Below the pieces are notes generated by a model that saw nothing but the letters and a program-made list of their open reading frames with translations, ran no database searches and was not told the DNA's origin. From Lactobacillus equicursoris DSM 19284 = JCM 14600 = CIP 110162 (GTDB lineage: Bacteria > Bacillota > Bacilli > Lactobacillales > Lactobacillaceae): a stretch of DNA of 53,350 bases. How positions within the stretch are numbered: the stretch's first letter is position 1; each line of letters starts with the position of its first letter. This document shows positions 53,000 through 53,350 of the stretch, piece after piece. Position numbers and translations under genes: made by a program. The DNA lies in assembly GCF_001434815.1 (NCBI RefSeq), contig NZ_AZDU01000007.1, forward strand, positions 241 to 53,590, written 5' to 3'.

Positions 53000-53350
53000 C
53001 CTCCAAAGTATGTCAACCGACCTGGATTTAGGCGAAAATCGCCCCTAAAGTATGTCAACCGGCTTGGATTTTGTTTGAAATTGCCCCCAAAGTATGTCAA
53101 CCGGTGTGTTTTTTGTCGAAATCTGCCCCCGAAGTATGTCAACCGGTGTGTTTTTTGTCAAAAATCACCCCCGAAGTATGTCAACCGGTCTGATTTTTGT
53201 CGAAATCTGCCCCCAAAGTATGTCAACCATACTGAATTTTGGCGAAAATTGCCCCCAAAGTATGCCAACCGGTGTGTTTTTTGTCAAAAATTGCCTCCGA
53301 AGTATGTCAACCGGCGTGAATTTAGGCGGAAATTGCCCCCGAAGTATGTC
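53000..53350. repeat. Array F: left half of a 42-bp repeat array (partial)
   Basis: Nine left-pointing units start at 53000 and every 42 bp to 53336; the last is cut by the window edge. Cores are GCCCCCAAAGTATGTCAACC with a few substitutions in the outermost two. The orientation predicts a central dyad and a right half beyond the window. Confidence 0.95.

Overview
The window looks like a chromosomal segment of a homofermentative lactic acid bacterium close to Lactobacillus delbrueckii (inferred). The reasons are moderately high GC with AT-rich islands, PepD and PepF peptidases, the order rsmG-noc-parA-parB-DUF951-ychF-DUF1129, paired H2O2-forming flavin reductases, lactate oxidase, and a lysine-type MurE next to an aspartate-racemase-like gene. 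No tRNA, rRNA, IS element, CRISPR array or prophage was seen.

Layout: 512-2771 is a TetR + FtsX-permease + ATPase operon resembling the haem exporter HrtRBA. 2931-4577 holds an unknown duplicated-domain protein and a stand-alone EIIA(Glc). 4839-8064 is an AT-rich ABC-2 exporter cluster bracketed by two nearly identical terminators. 8127-13409 has PepD, a TetR regulator, two flavin reductases, a tyrosine phosphatase and an ApbE-like FMN transferase. 14509-15377 has two minus-strand membrane proteins. 15529-20989 is the chromosome-partitioning cluster. 21122-24701 is a heterodimeric ABC exporter. 24841-29080 is a two-component system, MurE and a racemase. 30681-34342 is fruRKA. 34531-36784 is a HAD phosphatase and a metal ABC transporter. 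37117-40014 is lactate permease and lactate oxidase. 41468-47868 has PepF, an LCP protein, an ABC-F ATPase and a split ThrE-type exporter. 49296-52912 is an accessory stretch led by a protein combining a NERD nuclease-like domain with tandem winged helices like a plasmid Rep_3 initiator.

The most unusual feature is a family of large intergenic arrays made of about 120 units in strict 42-bp phase. Four are complete (13509-14366, 29204-30330, 40201-41381, 48118-49130) and two run off the window (1-402 and 53000-53350). Each unit has a 20-bp core, GGTTGACATACTTTGGGGGC or a variant, plus a spacer that is often itself a dyad. In each complete array the left half points left and the right half points right. 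The halves meet at a constant dyad TCAACC-N6-GGTTGA, always with a 25-bp offset between the flanking units. The arrays lie between transcription units, and the five visible left ends all fall 16-105 bp after a Rho-independent terminator. Array E lies 165 bp upstream of the NERD-Rep gene. I see no known repeat class that fits. My hypothesis is a chromosomal iteron-like or centromere-like system, possibly bound by the NERD-Rep protein.

Metabolically, the flavin reductases and lactate oxidase would both make H2O2. The lactate genes carry a catabolite-response-like element, and fruRKA has phased operator-like repeats. MurE plus the racemase fits an L-Lys/D-Asp peptidoglycan.
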